From Paenibacillus polysaccharolyticus (lineage in GTDB: Bacteria > Bacillota > Bacilli > Paenibacillales > Paenibacillaceae): a stretch of 64,000 nt of DNA. The stretch's first letter is position 1; each line of letters starts with the position of its first letter. The stretch spans positions 124,001-188,000 of the forward strand of contig NZ_FMVM01000004.1 in assembly GCF_900102085.1 (NCBI RefSeq), written 5' to 3'. The notes under the pieces were generated by a model. That model searched no databases. It was given only the letters and a program-made list of their open reading frames with translations, and was not told the DNA's origin. Shown here piece by piece: positions 61,819 through 64,000 of the stretch. The translations under genes were made by a program, and so were the position numbers.

Positions 61819-63640
61819 GCCTTTCCGTCAGCCACGGCCTGTTCTGGATTCCGAGTCACTCCGTTCAGGGGGTCAGCGTAAACCAAAAGTGAGAGCCAAA
61901 AACTGGTCAGGCACGCTTGGTCGGATCTGGAGTTACCTCTCACGCCGCAAAGTCAAGCTTTCACTTGTGCTTCTGATGGTATTTGCCAGCTCTGCGCTGG
62001 CTCTGCTTGGGCCTTATATGGTCGGTGTAGCAGTAGACCAATTTATCGCCGGAGAGGTGACCAGTTCAAGTTGGACCTGGTTTCTACTTGGACTGGTAGC
62101 GGTGTATGTGCTCTTTTCACTCACATCCTGGCTCCAGAATATTTGGATGATTGAAATTGCGCAGGAGACCGTATTCCGTATGCGATATGATCTGTTTGCT
62201 CATCTGCATAAGCTGCCGATTCCTTTCTTTGGGAAGCGCCAGCAAGGTGAGATTATGAGCCGGGTCACCAACGATATCGAGAACGTCAGCAGTACGCTGA
62301 ACAGCTCAGCGATTCAGATTTTTTCGAGTGTGTTAACGCTAATCGGCACATTAGGTGTGATGTTGTGGCTCAGCCCGTTGCTCACGTTACTCACATTTAT
62401 TGTTGTACCTCTAATGGCTCTGGGGATGCGCTGGATAACGCGCAGAACGGGTCCGCTTTTCAAAGAGCGGCAGCGCAATCTGGGGGAACTCAACGGTTAT
62501 ATTGAGGAAACGTTATCCGGGCAGCGAATCATCAAGGCTTTTTCGCAGGAAGAACGGGTCATTCGAGGCTTTGAGGAGCGTAATATGCGCATTCGTATTT
62601 CCGCATTCTGGGCACAGACGATTTCAGGTTTTATTCCCAAACTGATGAATGGACTCAACAACCTGAGCTTTGCAATCGTAGCGGGGATTGGCGGTATTTT
62701 GGCGATACAGGGTTCCGTTACGGTAGGGGTGATCATTATTTTTGTGGAGTACGCGCGTCAATTCACACGTCCGTTGAACGATCTGGCGAATCAGTGGAAC
62801 ACGCTGTTGTCTGCGATCGCAGGGGCAGAGCGGGTGTTCGAGGTGCTGGATGAGGATGAGGAATCCAAGGATGAAGGGGCTGCAATTTCCTTGGATAATA
62901 TTCAGGGCAACGTTCGGTTTGATAAGGTGTCCTTTGGATATGATGAGGGTCGTGATATTCTGCGTGACATCAGTTTTGAAGCTAAGCCGGGCGAGATGAT
63001 TGCGCTGGTCGGTCCAACAGGAGCAGGGAAAACGACACTGATTCAGCTCTTATCCCGCTTTTATGATCCGACAAGTGGAACGATTACGGTGGATGGGCAG
63101 AAGGTGACAACCATTCGGAGGGAAAACCTGCGTTCGCACATGGCGTTTGTGTTGCAGGATTCATTTTTGTTCCAGGGAACGATTCGTGAGAATATCCGGT
63201 TTGGACGTCTGGATGCAACCGATGAAGAAGTGGAGATTGCCTCCAAGCTGGCAAATGCACATTCCTTTATAATGCGAATGAAGAACGGGTATGACCGGGT
63301 GCTTCAAGCGGACGGGAGCGGCATTAGCCAAGGACAAAAGCAATTGCTTGCTATTGCCCGGGCCATCCTGGCTGATCCGTCCATTCTGGTATTGGACGAG
63401 GCGACCAGTAGCATTGATACGGTGACTGAGATTAAAATTCAAGAGGGATTGGAACGTCTCATGCATGGCCGCACCAGCTTTGTCATTGCCCACAGGCTGA
63501 ATACGATTCGTCAGGCCGACCGGATTCTGGTACTTAAGGACGGGAAACTGCTGGAGCAGGGGTCACATGATGAGCTGCTGAAACAGGGTGGATTTTATAG
63601 TGATCTGTATAACAGCCAACTGCGGAAGAAAGCACAGTAG
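61799..63640 (+). CDS. ABC exporter half-transporter, canonical subunit (BmrD/YheH-like)
   Basis: ATG 61799 follows GGGGAGGGCG inside the end of the previous gene. The 613-residue protein has six helices and a complete ATPase: Walker A GPTGAGKTT (about 404), signature ISQGQKQLL (about 509) and Walker B LVLDEATSSID (about 531) with catalytic Glu. The signature serine-Gly-Gly is altered to S-Q-G, so the two active sites of the heterodimer differ, as known for BmrCD and TM287/288. Confidence 0.9.
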   Translation: MFKALIEPFRQPRPVLDSESLRSGGQRKPKVRAKNWSGTLGRIWSYLSRRKVKLSLVLLMVFASSALALLGPYMVGVAVDQFIAGEVTSSSWTWFLLGLVAVYVLFSLTSWLQNIWMIEIAQETVFRMRYDLFAHLHKLPIPFFGKRQQGEIMSRVTNDIENVSSTLNSSAIQIFSSVLTLIGTLGVMLWLSPLLTLLTFIVVPLMALGMRWITRRTGPLFKERQRNLGELNGYIEETLSGQRIIKAFSQEERVIRGFEERNMRIRISAFWAQTISGFIPKLMNGLNNLSFAIVAGIGGILAIQGSVTVGVIIIFVEYARQFTRPLNDLANQWNTLLSAIAGAERVFEVLDEDEESKDEGAAISLDNIQGNVRFDKVSFGYDEGRDILRDISFEAKPGEMIALVGPTGAGKTTLIQLLSRFYDPTSGTITVDGQKVTTIRRENLRSHMAFVLQDSFLFQGTIRENIRFGRLDATDEEVEIASKLANAHSFIMRMKNGYDRVLQADGSGISQGQKQLLAIARAILADPSILVLDEATSSIDTVTEIKIQEGLERLMHGRTSFVIAHRLNTIRQADRILVLKDGKLLEQGSHDELLKQGGFYSDLYNSQLRKKAQ

Positions 63641-63700
63641 AGTGTAGGCTGGCATGAAGCAAGCAGGAGAGTGGGACTTAGGCTAGCGATGTAACAGCAG

Positions 63701-63738
63701 AAGGATTGGAGCCCGGAAGGGGGCTTCAATCCCTTTTA
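63701..63738 (+). terminator. Rho-independent terminator
   Basis: AAGGATTGGAGCCC pairs with GGGCTTCAATCCCTT around a GGAAGG loop, with TTTTAT after it. Confidence 0.85.
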
Positions 63739-63778
63739 TATATGTTGATATGTGCAGTAAAGAAAAAGATATGGATCC

Positions 63779-63808
63779 TTGACAGAGAGGGAGTCACAGT
63801 TGTATATT
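63779..63808 (+). promoter_or_regulatory. SigA-type promoter for the MarR gene
   Basis: TTGACA (63779-63784) and TATATT (63803-63808) are separated by 18 bases, upstream of the regulator gene. Confidence 0.65.
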
Positions 63809-63821
63809 TAGTTCGTGAATA

Positions 63822-63835
63822 GTTAGAAATCTAAC
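63822..63835. promoter_or_regulatory. Candidate MarR operator
   Basis: GTTAGAAATCTAAC is an inverted repeat with arms GTTAG/CTAAC, centred about 20 bases downstream of the -10 box. Binding there would block transcription, so autorepression is likely. Confidence 0.5.
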
Positions 63836-63880
63836 ATTTAGGTTTTGACTGTAAGTAAGCAAACAGGAAGGAGAGAATTC

Positions 63881-64000
63881 ATGCGCGAAAATACGCCGTA
63901 TTCGGATCTGTTTCAAACGATTGGAATCAAGATCAAACGCAAAGCCGATGAGCAGGTTAACGAACTGGGATTGAACGCACAGCAAGGAAGAATCATTGGA
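63881..64000 (+). CDS. MarR-family transcriptional regulator (3' end outside window)
   Basis: GGAAGGAGAG precedes the ATG. Only the first 40 residues are visible: YSDLFQTIGIKIKRKADEQV and LGLNAQQGRIIG, matching the first helices and the L-T/N-x-x-Q-x-R-I-L segment of MarR proteins. It follows the ABC exporter pair, so it may control exporter expression or head a further drug-efflux operon beyond the window. Confidence 0.75.
   Translation, partial: MRENTPYSDLFQTIGIKIKRKADEQVNELGLNAQQGRIIG

Overview
The window looks like a chromosomal segment of a spore-forming Paenibacillus-like Bacillota (inference). The grounds are a tripartite Ger germination operon, a CotB/CotH spore-coat pair, a collagen-like protein with DUF4183 tails, copper-amine-oxidase-type stalk domains, strong AGGAGG ribosome binding sites and moderate GC. 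I see no rRNA, tRNA, CRISPR array, insertion sequence or prophage. Several AT-rich stretches (about 7.0-10.0 kb, 16.5-23.5 kb and 43.9-45.4 kb) contrast with the rest and hold accessory genes.

Layout. 0-6 kb: the end of a GH2 beta-galactosidase, a secreted RCC1-repeat protein, a lipoprotein and a DUF2207-like membrane protein. 6.3-10 kb: a WXG-type polymorphic toxin followed by candidate immunity genes and remnants. 10-13 kb: a collagen-like protein and DUF4183 surface proteins. 13.3-19.3 kb: a defence-like island with a PLD/SF2/DUF3427 helicase, a membrane-anchored Mrr-type nuclease, a decayed gene, an XRE regulator and a divergent orphan. 19.5-22.8 kb: a second WXG toxin with an immunity array and a remnant. 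23-30 kb: a NERD-helicase fusion, lipoproteins, galK and an MFS exporter. 30.7-42.9 kb: a complete ter system, with TerB, three TerD proteins, a TerA-like protein and TerC, then a biosynthetic operon (HpcH/HpaI-like lyase, PRTase-TRSP, StiP, HAD, ATP-grasp), and finally a TelA pair. 44.6-47.1 kb: a third type VII secretion cassette, a lipase with reversed domain order (TslA-like), a small WXG partner and two divergent lipoproteins (TilA-like). 48.9-52.7 kb: gerA/gerB/gerC-type germination operon. 53-64 kb: a cluster of inverted repeats, a beta-hydroxyacid dehydrogenase, a NERD protein, a DUF2642-like protein, an ArsB-like transporter with a tiny upstream peptide, cotB-cotH, a heterodimeric ABC exporter and the start of a MarR regulator.

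How the genes work together. The strongest theme is contact-dependent competition. Three separate loci encode type VII-type proteins whose WxG turn falls at residues 43-45 in each. Each locus has its own candidate immunity genes, and related immunity proteins recur at two loci 12 kb apart. No EssC/YukB secretion ATPase lies in the window, so these would be satellite effector loci. The ter system fits the known stress-response layout in which Ter proteins are encoded with a nucleotide-like metabolite pathway. The rest is ordinary spore, cell-envelope and sugar metabolism.

All functions are assigned by reading motifs and context. No database search was run.
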